A stretch of DNA of 64,000 bases, from contig JADJVC010000034.1 of assembly GCA_016710685.1 (NCBI GenBank), positions 322,388 to 386,387 on the forward strand, given 5' to 3'. The notes below the pieces were generated by a model. That model was not told where the DNA came from. It saw nothing but the letters and a program-made list of their open reading frames with translations, and ran no database searches. Within the stretch, counting starts at the first letter, position 1. Every line of letters starts with the position of its first letter. Below are positions 52,192 through 60,089 of this stretch, one piece after another. Made by a program: the position numbers and the translations under genes. The stretch comes from Flavobacteriales bacterium. GTDB lineage: Bacteria; Bacteroidota; Bacteroidia; Flavobacteriales_F; PHOS-HE28.

Positions 52192-53520
52192 TTAAGGCGC
52201 GATCTTTTCCGCGAGTCCGGCTTTGTAGGCCAAGATGGCCCTTTCGCGCGCTGTCTTATGAACGACGATTGGAGCTGCATAGTTTGCACTTTGGTATTCA
52301 GGAACCCACTGTTTAACATACGTTAACCGGGGGTCAAAACGTTCTTGTTGAAGGGAGGGATTGAAGATGCGGAACCAAGGAGCGGCATCGCAACCGGAAC
52401 CGGCGGCCCATTGCCAGTTGCCGTTGTTGCTGCTTAACTCGTAGTCCAAAAGGTGCTGCGCGAACCAGGCTTCACCCCAGCGCCAGTCGATCAACAGGTG
52501 CTTGGTGAGGAAGCTCGCGGTTACCATGCGCACGCGGTTGTGCATCTGTCCGGTGACCGCCAGCTCGCGCATGCCCGCGTCCACCAGTGGGTAGCCCGTG
52601 CGGCCTGCACACCAAGCGGCGAATTCGTCCTCGTTGTTGCGCCACTCAATATGGTCGTATGCCGGTTTGAATGCATGCTGCACCACTTGTGGGAAGTGGT
52701 AAAGCACCTGCATGAAGAATTCGCGCCAGATCAGTTCGTTGAGGTAAGATTCACTAGTGCCCAGTGCCTTACGCACCAAGGCGCGCGGGCTTATCGTGCC
52801 GAACCGCAGGTGGGTGCTCATGCGCGAGGTTCCGGCAATACCAGGCAGGTTTCGCGTTTCCTTGTAATGCAGGAGGATCTCGTCATCCACTTGTGCCGGT
52901 GGAACATCCACGTCCGTCGCCTCGCAGCCGAGTTGCTCCAATGAAGCCATGGGCACTGGCGAAGTCTGCCATAGCCGGTGGAGTTCCTTTTCGCTGGGGA
53001 ATGGATCCGCCATTGCGGATGTGAATAGCGCTTTCCACTTCCGGGCGTACGGCGTGAATACGGTGTACGGCATGCCGTCATCCTTCATCACTTCGCTCCG
53101 TTCGAAGATGCTGATGTCCTTGAAGGTGCGGAATGTGATACCCTTTTCACGCAGCAGTTCCGCCACTATGGCATCACGTTGCAACGCATACGGTTCATGG
53201 TCGTGGTTGGCGGTAACGGCGGTAATTGTGTAGCGTTCCGTGAGCTTCGTCCAAACATCCAACGGTTTTCCGTGCATCACCAGCAACGTGCTCCCTTGCG
53301 CTTCCAATGCGGCTTTCAGCGAGGCAAGCGTGCGGTGTAGGTGGTCCACACGGCGGTCCGCCTTGTGCTCCAAGCGGTCCAAAATGTGTGTATCAAAAAT
53401 GAAAACGGGCAGTACATCGCCGTGCTCATGCAGGGCGCGGAAAAGGCCATGATTATCCTCCAAGCGCAAGTCGCGGCGCAGCCAATGCACAGCGATCGCA
53501 GGCCGCGCAGCGTGGCTCAT
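52192..53520 (-). CDS. Deoxyribodipyrimidine photolyase / cryptochrome family protein
   Basis: This 442-residue flavoprotein repairs UV-induced pyrimidine dimers using blue light. The N-terminal antenna-binding Rossmann domain (VHWLRRDLRLEDNHGL) is followed by the FAD-binding domain with LRFGTISPRAL, WREFFMQVLYHFP, GYPLVDAGMREL and the NNGNWQWAAGSGCDAAPWFR block diagnostic of class I photolyases. ATG 53520 overlaps the idi stop by 4 bases. Its place inside a carotenoid operon under an ECF-type sigma factor fits a light or photo-oxidative stress regulon. Repair photolyase is more likely than signalling cryptochrome, because the length and C-terminus are standard. Confidence 0.93.
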   Translation of the reverse strand: MSHAARPAIAVHWLRRDLRLEDNHGLFRALHEHGDVLPVFIFDTHILDRLEHKADRRVDHLHRTLASLKAALEAQGSTLLVMHGKPLDVWTKLTERYTITAVTANHDHEPYALQRDAIVAELLREKGITFRTFKDISIFERSEVMKDDGMPYTVFTPYARKWKALFTSAMADPFPSEKELHRLWQTSPVPMASLEQLGCEATDVDVPPAQVDDEILLHYKETRNLPGIAGTSRMSTHLRFGTISPRALVRKALGTSESYLNELIWREFFMQVLYHFPQVVQHAFKPAYDHIEWRNNEDEFAAWCAGRTGYPLVDAGMRELAVTGQMHNRVRMVTASFLTKHLLIDWRWGEAWFAQHLLDYELSSNNGNWQWAAGSGCDAAPWFRIFNPSLQQERFDPRLTYVKQWVPEYQSANYAAPIVVHKTARERAILAYKAGLAEKIAP

Positions 53521-54032
53521 GGACGAATGCTTTCCGCCCAATTGGAGCGTACTTGAGGCCAGCAGATCTTCAGCCACGCGGTGAAACGTTCCGGGGCGTC
53601 CGCGATCTCCAAATCCATTTCGGCGAGCGTGACCCAGCGCGTGTCCATCACCTCCTGCGGGTCGGGCATCAGCGGCCCGTCCCAATGGCCGAAGAAGACG
53701 TGATCGAACTCATGTTCAACCAGGTCGTTCTCCAGTTCGGCGCGGTAGGTAAAGGTGAAGCGTGGCTGAAGAAAGGGTGCGATGCCGAGTTCTTCCTGTA
53801 CGCGCCTTTGTGCAGCGTCCCCAACGGTTTCACCGGGGGCCGGATGGCTGCAGCAGGCATTGGTCCAAAGGCCGGGACTGTGGTATTTTCCCGTGGCGCG
53901 CTGTTGCAGGAGCATACGCCCTTGGGTGTCAAAAATGAATATGCTGAATGCACGATGCAGCAAGCCCAAGCGGTGGGCTTCCATTTTTTCAATGGTGCCG
54001 GTCTCAATGTCTTGCTCGTCTATTAGCACCAC
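53517..54032 (-). CDS. idi: Isopentenyl-diphosphate delta-isomerase, Nudix type (type I)
   Basis: This enzyme of about 171 residues interconverts isopentenyl and dimethylallyl diphosphate, feeding carotenoid synthesis. The type I signature is complete: VVLIDEQDIETGTIEKMEAH, then HRAFSIFIFD, the Cys loop TNACCSHP, and the Nudix-like PGETVGDAAQRRVQEELGI. The EYRAELE-type strand follows as FTYRAELENDLVEHEFDH. No ATG lies before the conserved start. I use the GTG at 54032, and CTG 54059 or an ATG-less start is possible. The gene begins just after the crtB stop at 54065 and overlaps phr by 4 bases. Confidence 0.9.
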   Translation of the reverse strand: MVLIDEQDIETGTIEKMEAHRLGLLHRAFSIFIFDTQGRMLLQQRATGKYHSPGLWTNACCSHPAPGETVGDAAQRRVQEELGIAPFLQPRFTFTYRAELENDLVEHEFDHVFFGHWDGPLMPDPQEVMDTRWVTLAEMDLEIADAPERFTAWLKICWPQVRSNWAESIRP

Positions 54033-54064
54033 GAAGCGGCTATTTTTCGGATCTTCCAGTTTGC

Positions 54065-54907
54065 TCAGAGGGTGTTGAAACTGTGGCGTAAAAAGCTGGT
54101 CGTGAGCAGGCGCATTTTCGCCCGTTTGCCTATGCGGATGCGCTCCTGCATAATGCGACCGGCGGATAGCCCTTGGATCTTGCGGAAAAGTGCGAGGTAG
54201 TAGGCGTAAGCCACATAAACACCGAACCGGGAACCCTTGGGCAAGTTCTTTATGCCCGCAAGCGCTGCTTGGAAGTCGGCGATGATGCTGGCCTCTGCTT
54301 TGCATTTCGCTTTTTCGTCCAAATGCTGAACGTCGATATCCGGGAAATAGGTGCGCCCAAGCGCGGCATGGTCGTCCTGGATGTCGCGCAGAAAATTCAC
54401 CTTCTGAAAGGCCGCGCCCAACCGTTGGGCGGCCGGTTGCAACGCATTGTACCTGACATCAGCGCCTTCGCAAAACACGCGCAGGCACATCAGGCCCACC
54501 ACTTCGGCGGAGCCGAAGATGTAGTTGTTGAAGCTGGCCGTGTCGTGGGTTTCCTGCTCCAGGTCCATGGCCATGCTGTCCAGGAATGGGCCGATCAACT
54601 CTTGGCCAATTCCATAGCTGCGCGCGGTTTGCTGGAAACTGTGCAGCACGGGGTTCAGACTGATTCGTTCATCCATAGCCCGGGACGTCTCTGCGCGGAA
54701 GCGCTCCAACAGGTCGCGTTTATCGTGCGCATGGAAGGTGTCAACGATCTCGTCGGCGAAACGCACGTATGCGTAAATGGCCTTGATCGGCCTGCGGAAT
54801 CGCGGATGCAATGCGCGTATGCCGATGGAGAACGACGTGCTGTACCGGCTCACTACGCGGCCACTGAGGTCGTTGCAAACGGAATCGTATAGGGCTAAGG
54901 TGTTCAT
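54065..54907 (-). CDS. crtB: Phytoene synthase
   Basis: This 280-residue enzyme condenses two geranylgeranyl diphosphates to phytoene. Both Asp-rich motifs are present (YAYVRFADEIVDTF and NFLRDIQDDHAALGRTYFP), as well as the N-terminal YSTSFSIGIRAL of the squalene/phytoene synthase family. The length is close to the norm. The start overlaps the crtI stop by 4 bases. It is second in the operon after crtI. Confidence 0.95.
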   Translation of the reverse strand: MNTLALYDSVCNDLSGRVVSRYSTSFSIGIRALHPRFRRPIKAIYAYVRFADEIVDTFHAHDKRDLLERFRAETSRAMDERISLNPVLHSFQQTARSYGIGQELIGPFLDSMAMDLEQETHDTASFNNYIFGSAEVVGLMCLRVFCEGADVRYNALQPAAQRLGAAFQKVNFLRDIQDDHAALGRTYFPDIDVQHLDEKAKCKAEASIIADFQAALAGIKNLPKGSRFGVYVAYAYYLALFRKIQGLSAGRIMQERIRIGKRAKMRLLTTSFLRHSFNTL

Positions 54908-56403
54908 GCGTTTTGCAATTCGTTCAAGATGAGGTCCGCTGCGATCTGTCCACTGATCAATGCGGGCGGCATGCCCGGCCCCGGCACGCTCAATTGTCCG
55001 GCGAAGTAGAGGTTGTTCACCTTGCCACTTTTCACCTTGGGGCGTAGCGGGCCGGTTTGCGCTATGGTGCTGGCCAACCCGTAAGCATTCCCACGGTAAG
55101 CATTGTGATCGGCCATCAGGTCATTCACGCAGTACGAGCGTTTCACCGTAATGTGCGGCCGTATGTCCAACCCAAAATGGAGCAGCATCCGCTCCGCGAC
55201 GATCTTGAAGTATTCCTTCCGCATGGCGGAAGTATCTACGGAGCCGCTGGCAATTGGGATCAACACCACCAGGTTTTCGCAGCCGGAAGGAGCTGCGGAA
55301 GGGTCGGTCACCGAGGTGCAGCTCAGGTAGAACAACGGTTTGCGCGGCCATCGTTTGTGCCGGTAAATATCCTCGCCATGATCGTCCAGTGACGCATCGA
55401 AGAACAGTGTATGGTGCGCCGCACCTGGCAGCCTCCGGTCCAAGCCGATATAGAAAAGCAACGTGCTCGGGGCCATGGTGCGGTTGTCCCAGAAAGCTGT
55501 GGAGTAGGCGCGTTGCGCCGGCTCGAGCAGGTCCTGTTCCACATGGTGGTAGTCCGCTGTGGCCAACACAACGTCGGCCATCAAAATGCCATCTTCAGTC
55601 TCCACGCCGGTGGCTTTTCCATTCTCCACAATAATGCGCTTCACCGGCGTCCCGGTCTTCACGGTGGCTCCTTGCTGTTCGGCCACTGCGCGCATCGCAT
55701 CCATCACCTTCCCCATGCCGCCCATGGGATACCATGTGCCCAGGTCGATGTCCGCATGGTTCATCAAGCTGTACAACGCTGGAGTGGTTTGCGGTGTGGC
55801 TCCAAGGAAGAGTACCGGGAATTCCATGACCTGCCGGATGCGATCGCTTTTGAAATGCTTCCGGACATGCTTGCGCAGTGAAGTCATTACCGTTGTGCGC
55901 ATCAGGCCGGTAAGGATCTTCGGGCGCAGGTATTCGCCCCAGCTGAGTGATGGCGTGTACACGATGTCCTGCATGCCGATCGCGTATTTCACGGCGGCTT
56001 CGTCCAAAAAGGCATTCAATTTCTTGGCCGCGCCCGGTTCTTCTCGCTCGAACAATGCCGCAACGGCCTCACGTCCGGCGGGCACCTCCCAACTGTCTTC
56101 TACGCCGAAGATCACCTTATAGGACGGGTCCAAGCGGTGCAATTCGTAATGCGCTGCCGCAGAGGTGCCGAAGCGTGCAAAAAACCGGTCAAACACATCG
56201 GGCATCCAATAAAAACTGGGCCCCATGTCGAAGGTGAACCCATCTTTAACCCAAGTCCTAGCCCGACCCCCCACCGTTTCATTCTTCTCCAACACAGTGA
56301 CGTTCAGACCTTTCTGGGCCAATATGGCAGCAGCTGCCAAACCGGAAATTCCGGCACCTACCACTATGCAGGTTCGCTTTTGGGCAACTGGATGATTCGA
56401 CAT
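54904..56403 (-). CDS. crtI: Phytoene desaturase
   Basis: This 499-residue FAD enzyme turns phytoene into lycopene. The dinucleotide-binding N-terminus is VVGAGISGLAAAAILAQKGL and continues EKNETVGGRARTW. The C-terminal carotenoid-desaturase signature is NLYFAGQLSVPGPGMPPALI, then SGQIAADLI. The length is standard for CrtI. It opens the carotenoid operon. Its start codon overlaps the left arm of a 9+9 inverted repeat that encloses a TATATTTG promoter box (56403-56434), so expression is probably controlled there. Confidence 0.95.
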   Translation of the reverse strand: MSNHPVAQKRTCIVVGAGISGLAAAAILAQKGLNVTVLEKNETVGGRARTWVKDGFTFDMGPSFYWMPDVFDRFFARFGTSAAAHYELHRLDPSYKVIFGVEDSWEVPAGREAVAALFEREEPGAAKKLNAFLDEAAVKYAIGMQDIVYTPSLSWGEYLRPKILTGLMRTTVMTSLRKHVRKHFKSDRIRQVMEFPVLFLGATPQTTPALYSLMNHADIDLGTWYPMGGMGKVMDAMRAVAEQQGATVKTGTPVKRIIVENGKATGVETEDGILMADVVLATADYHHVEQDLLEPAQRAYSTAFWDNRTMAPSTLLFYIGLDRRLPGAAHHTLFFDASLDDHGEDIYRHKRWPRKPLFYLSCTSVTDPSAAPSGCENLVVLIPIASGSVDTSAMRKEYFKIVAERMLLHFGLDIRPHITVKRSYCVNDLMADHNAYRGNAYGLASTIAQTGPLRPKVKSGKVNNLYFAGQLSVPGPGMPPALISGQIAADLILNELQNA

Positions 56404-56434
56404 TGTTCAACAAATATACGAAAAAGTTGAACAA
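56403..56434 (-). promoter_or_regulatory. Promoter and operator of the carotenoid operon
   Basis: TTGTTCAAC (56403-56411) and GTTGAACAA (56426-56434) form a perfect 9+9 inverted repeat with a 14-base spacer. On the minus strand the -7 box TATATTTG (56411-56418) lies at the inner edge of one arm, 8 bases before the crtI ATG. A dimeric repressor binding here would cover the promoter. MerR-family proteins of the CarH/LitR type control carotenoid genes from similar palindromes in other bacteria, but no such gene is in the window. Confidence 0.65.
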
Positions 56435-56504
56435 CAGAATGAATGATGCAAAATATTCTTGACCCCGGTGAGGGGGCAACTTCTTTCCCCGTGTCCCTGA
56501 TGGA

Positions 56505-57017
56505 TCAATTTGGCCCCATGGAGGCGTCGCTCAACATGCCCATCAGGCGGTGGCGTGCCTGGTGGATGCGGCTTTTCACGGTGCCCACGGGAATAGCCAG
56601 TTGGTCGGCGATCTCGTGGTACTTGTATCCTTCGTGGTGCAACTGGAACGGCGTACGGAAAATATTGTCCAATTTCCCTAACGCCCCTTGTATCTCGCTC
56701 ATCCGCACGCTGGATTCCGCAGTGGCGGGAGTTTCCACCAAGCTGCTGCGTTCGCGCACACGTTCAACATGGTCCATTACGCGGTCGGTGCGCTTGTTGC
56801 GGCGATGTGCGTTGATGAAGGTGTTTTTCATGATGGTGTACACCCACGCCTTGAAGTTGGTGTTGTCCCGGAATTTGTCGCTGTAGGTGAGGGCGCGCAA
56901 CATGCTCTCCTGTAAGAGGTCGTCCGCGGTCTCGCGGTCATGGGTGAGGCTAAGGGCGAAATAGTAGAGTTGATGGCGGAGGCCGACCAATTGTTGCTGA
57001 AAATCATAGGTGGACAT
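56505..57017 (-). CDS. ECF-type RNA polymerase sigma factor
   Basis: This 170-residue protein has sigma-70 region 2 (LSLTHDRETADDLLQESMLRA, FKAWVYTIMKNTFINAHRRN) and region 4 (FRTPFQLHHEGYKYHEIADQ, LAIPVGTVKSRIHQARHRLM). It lacks regions 1 and 3, as in ECF sigma factors. No anti-sigma factor gene follows. Instead the carotenoid operon starts 101 bp downstream. Light-induced ECF factors direct carotenoid genes in Myxococcus (CarQ) and Streptomyces (LitS), so a similar role is likely here by position. ATG 57017 gives the conserved start. An upstream extension has no conserved residues. Confidence 0.9.
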   Translation of the reverse strand: MSTYDFQQQLVGLRHQLYYFALSLTHDRETADDLLQESMLRALTYSDKFRDNTNFKAWVYTIMKNTFINAHRRNKRTDRVMDHVERVRERSSLVETPATAESSVRMSEIQGALGKLDNIFRTPFQLHHEGYKYHEIADQLAIPVGTVKSRIHQARHRLMGMLSDASMGPN

Positions 57018-57109
57018 GAAGTGCTTGTTTTCAAACCCTCGATGCAAACAGTGGTCCGCTGCACAAGGTGCACTGCGTGACACTGCTTACCAATGGTCCT
57101 TAAGCCGCG

Positions 57110-58297
57110 TCAATTGGGTAGTTGCGCGGAAATCCGGATTTCGGCATGGCGGCGGGCATGGGCCGTCCAAGCCACGGCGACAAGGAACAAATTCCCCATT
57201 CCGAGCACCCCGTGCCCCATCAACGCATCCTCCAACGCAGTGCCCCACAAGTCACTGCTACGCGTGGCGTAGGGCACCAGAGCGAGCAGGAAAAGCACCA
57301 GCACCAACGTGTCCTTGCGGGTGAAAAGCCGTGCCAAGATGTAGAGTATCAAGGGCAGTGAGAACATGAAGTGCTGTTGGTCGGTAATGACCAAATTGGG
57401 CACGAGGGCGCAGGCGGTCCATAGTTCCAAGGCGCGGTCGGCGATGGGATCTTTAGGGTTTTCGCGGCGCATGTTCGTCCAGGTCACGGCTGCGAGCAGG
57501 GCACCGGCCAAAGCGATCAACGCCAAGTCCAGCGCAGTTGAATGTGCGGTGTGGAAGGTGTTGGCCAGAATGGACCCCAGCCGGTCCGGGCTTTCGATGG
57601 TGAGGTTGTGGCGGGCCACGGCCTGTCCCCATTCACGGAGCTGCTCCAACCAGCCAGCAGGGCCTTCGTTCAGCATGGGCAAGAGCAGCCCGGCACCCAT
57701 CGCGGCGAACGCGATACCCAGCGTTTTCCAAGCGCGCCGTACCACCAAAGGCACTATCATCAGCAGCAAATAGGGTTTGATCAGCCAAGCGATGCCCAAC
57801 GCGATGCCCGCTGAACAAGGCTTTCCGGCCAGGTGGCGCTCCACGCCCCACAGCACCAAGAAGATCAGACCCAAGTTGATGTTGCCCAAATGCAGTTCAC
57901 GCACCAGCAGCACAACGATGCAAAGCAGGCCCAGCGTTGCGCGGAGGGCAGGCCTGCGCACGGGACCCACGATACGCACCATGGCACGTTCCATCACCGC
58001 GAAGCAGGCCATCAGCATGGCGCCCATCAACAGCCAATGCACCGTGGCCGCTGTTTCGAAATCGAAGTAGGTGAGCGGAACGAAGAAGTAGAGGGCGAAC
58101 GGCAGGTATTTGTACAGTCCGGTGTCCTCGCCGAACACCACCCCGTAGATGGGCAGGCCATCCCGCAAGTTGGTGGCGGCCATGTAGTAAACCCGGAAGT
58201 CGTTCAGCCAAAAACGGCCGTTGACCTGCTCAAGTACCAACGCCGCCAACACAAGCACCGCGGCGAAGATGTAGAAGGGGCGGAGCGGGCGGAACAT
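57110..58297 (-). CDS. DUF2029 / GT87-like polytopic membrane protein
   Basis: This 395-residue protein has about ten transmembrane helices. The first loop carries DFRVYYMAATNLRDGLPIYG, the acidic loop typical of GT-C mannosyltransferases of family GT87/DUF2029. Later LHLGNINLGLIFLVLWGVER and IAWLIKPYLLLMIVPL match the same family. These enzymes use polyprenyl-phosphate sugar donors on the outer face of the membrane. Donor and acceptor here are unknown. ATG 58297 was chosen over an upstream frame that runs through the tRNA genes. Confidence 0.8.
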   Translation of the reverse strand: MFRPLRPFYIFAAVLVLAALVLEQVNGRFWLNDFRVYYMAATNLRDGLPIYGVVFGEDTGLYKYLPFALYFFVPLTYFDFETAATVHWLLMGAMLMACFAVMERAMVRIVGPVRRPALRATLGLLCIVVLLVRELHLGNINLGLIFLVLWGVERHLAGKPCSAGIALGIAWLIKPYLLLMIVPLVVRRAWKTLGIAFAAMGAGLLLPMLNEGPAGWLEQLREWGQAVARHNLTIESPDRLGSILANTFHTAHSTALDLALIALAGALLAAVTWTNMRRENPKDPIADRALELWTACALVPNLVITDQQHFMFSLPLILYILARLFTRKDTLVLVLFLLALVPYATRSSDLWGTALEDALMGHGVLGMGNLFLVAVAWTAHARRHAEIRISAQLPN

Positions 58298-58349
58298 CGG
58301 GTGCAAAGGTGCGACCGGACTCCGAAACGAGGCAGGCAGTGTGCGAGCC

Positions 58350-58384
58350 AAAAAACAAAGCCCCCCAACTTGCGCTGGAGGGCC
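58350..58384 (-). terminator. Terminator of the tRNA-Val pair
   Basis: On the minus strand a GC-rich stem (GCCC 58360-58363 with GGGC 58380-58383, extended by CC/GG after one mismatch) is followed by TTTGTTTTTT. It lies 16 bases beyond the second tRNA. Confidence 0.65.
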
Positions 58385-58399
58385 TGGTACCGTAGGATG

Positions 58400-58474
58400 T
58401 GGGACGTACTGGATTCGAACCAGTGACCTCATGCGTGTGAAGCATGCGCTCTAAACCAGCTGAGCTAACATCCC
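58400..58474 (-). tRNA. tRNA-Val (anticodon CAC)
   Basis: The 75-nt cloverleaf has acceptor GGGATGT/ACGTCCC, D-arm GCTC/GAGC, anticodon stem CATGC/GCATG with loop TTCACAC (anticodon CAC), T-arm ACTGG/CCAGT with TTCGAAT, and discriminator A. CCA is not encoded. It is 17 bases downstream of the other valine tRNA and shares its terminator. Confidence 0.95.
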
Positions 58475-58491
58475 AACATGTCAAACTTCCG

Positions 58492-58566
58492 TGGGAGCAG
58501 CCGGATTCGAACCAGCGACCCTCTGCTTGTAAGGCAGATGCTCTAAACCAGCTGAGCTATGCTCCC
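58492..58566 (-). tRNA. tRNA-Val (anticodon TAC)
   Basis: The 75-nt cloverleaf has acceptor GGGAGCA/TGCTCCC, D-arm GCTC/GAGC, anticodon stem TCTGC/GCAGA with loop CTTACAA (anticodon TAC), and T-arm CTGG(T)TCGAATCC(GG) in the normal position. CCA is not encoded. It is first in the pair. A TATATTCG box lies at 58610-58617. Confidence 0.95.
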
Positions 58567-58609
58567 AAAATCCACTTCGGTTTTATTGCAAAACCCCGAA
58601 TTGGGGCTG

Positions 58610-58617
58610 CGAATATA
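58610..58617 (-). promoter_or_regulatory. Variant -7 box TATATTCG of the tRNA operon
   Basis: The minus-strand TATATTCG is one base off TAnnTTTG and lies 43 bases upstream of the first tRNA 5-prime end. Confidence 0.4.
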
Positions 58618-58681
58618 AACTTTCGTTCCAAATCAGACGTCGTTGTTTCGGTTTTTCCGAATTGCGTTTCCGTTTAAACGA

Positions 58682-59899
58682 TCACACCACCTCCGCCACA
58701 ACAAACGCACTACCCGTTACCAGCACCAGATCTTTCCCGGATGCTGCCTCCTGCGCCACAGCCAATGCAGCCTTCACCGAAGGAAATACGCTTCCGTGCA
58801 ATCCGATGGCTCGGGCGCGTTTTTGCAGTTCGCTTGCTTCAAGCCCGCGTGGAATTTCGGCCTTGCAGAAATAGTACGTCGCCTGTTGCGGCAATAGCGC
58901 CAACATAGCGTCGATGTCCTTATCGTTCACCGTGCCGAGTACCACGTGCAGTTGCTCGTGCGGCGTGCGCGCCAGCATTTCGCGCACAATACGTAATCCA
59001 TCCGCATTGTGACCAATGTCCACGATGGTGCGGGGCTTTTCGGCGATGGTTTGCCAGCGGCCTGCGAAGCCGGTATTGCGTTGAACGTTCGCCAGCCCTG
59101 CGGCGATGTGCGCGTCGGAGATCTTCCAGCCTTGGCGGCGCAATTCGTGCAACGCGGCGAGCGCGGTGCGTGCATTGCGTTGTTGGTGCTCGCCTGGCAA
59201 ATCCAGAGTGAAGGGCATTGGCTTTGTTTGGTCGGGGAACGTTATCGGCGCGCCGTTATCTTCAGCCTTGCGGCGGAAAACTTCCGCAACCACACCTTCT
59301 GCTTCACCCACCACCACAGGAATTCCCGGCTTTATGATGCCCGCTTTTTCCACGGCGATCTTCTCGAGCGAATCGCCCAGTAATTCCGCATGGTCCCAGC
59401 CGATGTTCGTGATGATGCTTACCAATGGCGTCACTACGTTCGTGCTGTCCAACCGGCCGCCCAGCCCGCATTCGATCAAGGCGATATCCGTTTTTTTCTC
59501 GCGGAACCAATGCAGCGCCAAGGCCACGCCCCATTCAAAAAACGAAGCGGCAATTGGCTCAAAAGCAGTACGGTGTTGTTCCACGAACTGCGTCACGGTT
59601 TCCTCGGGCACCATTTCGCCGTTGATGCGGAAGCGCTCGCGGAAGTCCTTCAAATGCGGCGAAGTGTGCAGGCCGGTGCGGTAGCCGGCCTCTTGAAGCA
59701 CACTGGCGAGCATGTTGGCGGTACTGCCCTTGCCGTTGGTGCCAGCTAGGTGGATGCACGTCAAGCCGCGTTCGGGATGCCCCAGCACGTCCATCAGGGC
59801 GTGGGTGTTGGAGAGGTCCGCTTTGTAAGCGGCCTTGCCAATGCGTTGGAACATGGGGAGCCGTTCGTACAGGTACGCCAGCGTTTCGTTGTAATTCAC
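58682..59899 (-). CDS. folC: Bifunctional folylpolyglutamate/dihydrofolate synthase
   Basis: This 405-residue Mur-ligase-family enzyme adds glutamate to dihydropteroate and folates. The P-loop GTNGKGSTANMLASVL is at about 52-67. The PHLKDFRERFRINGE folate-site motif and the ALIECGLGGRLDSTNVV block of FolC follow. The C-terminal domain has DIGHNADGLR. The length is standard. With pabB, it is the second folate-pathway gene in the window, not linked to it. It lies downstream of tonB on the same strand, with a repeat-filled 190-bp gap. Confidence 0.95.
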   Translation of the reverse strand: MNYNETLAYLYERLPMFQRIGKAAYKADLSNTHALMDVLGHPERGLTCIHLAGTNGKGSTANMLASVLQEAGYRTGLHTSPHLKDFRERFRINGEMVPEETVTQFVEQHRTAFEPIAASFFEWGVALALHWFREKKTDIALIECGLGGRLDSTNVVTPLVSIITNIGWDHAELLGDSLEKIAVEKAGIIKPGIPVVVGEAEGVVAEVFRRKAEDNGAPITFPDQTKPMPFTLDLPGEHQQRNARTALAALHELRRQGWKISDAHIAAGLANVQRNTGFAGRWQTIAEKPRTIVDIGHNADGLRIVREMLARTPHEQLHVVLGTVNDKDIDAMLALLPQQATYYFCKAEIPRGLEASELQKRARAIGLHGSVFPSVKAALAVAQEAASGKDLVLVTGSAFVVAEVV

Positions 59900-59954
59900 C
59901 TTATAGCAACTCGTTATTCATTTACCGCTGAAACTGCGAAGATTGGGAGCCTCA

Positions 59955-60035
59955 CAGATTCCTGATTCACTGATTCCTAATTCCGGCTGCCGAAGTGGCC
60001 TATCGGAAATTAGGAATCAGGAATTTGCGGATTCA
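59955..60035. repeat. Inverted period-7 repeat GATTCCT/AGGAATC
   Basis: CTGATTCCTAA (59970-59980) and TTAGGAATCAG (60010-60020) pair perfectly over 11 bp, extended by TTCC/GGAA with a bulge. The flanks repeat GATTCCT, GATTCAC, GATTCCT. It lies between the tonB stop (60090) and folC, and the loop holds a GGCTGCCGAAG word. Confidence 0.7.
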
Positions 60036-60089
60036 TGGTGCCGGCGAAAATGTCGACCTCTTCGGAGGTTCTTGTAATTCGAAATGAAA

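Noticed and set aside
54033..54305. Upstream extension of idi
   Set aside because: It overlaps the crtB coding region by about 240 bases and has no conserved sequence.
58298..58432. N-terminal extension of the DUF2029 gene into the tRNA region
   Set aside because: The extended frame runs through the terminator and the tRNA-Val gene. The conserved protein starts at 58297.
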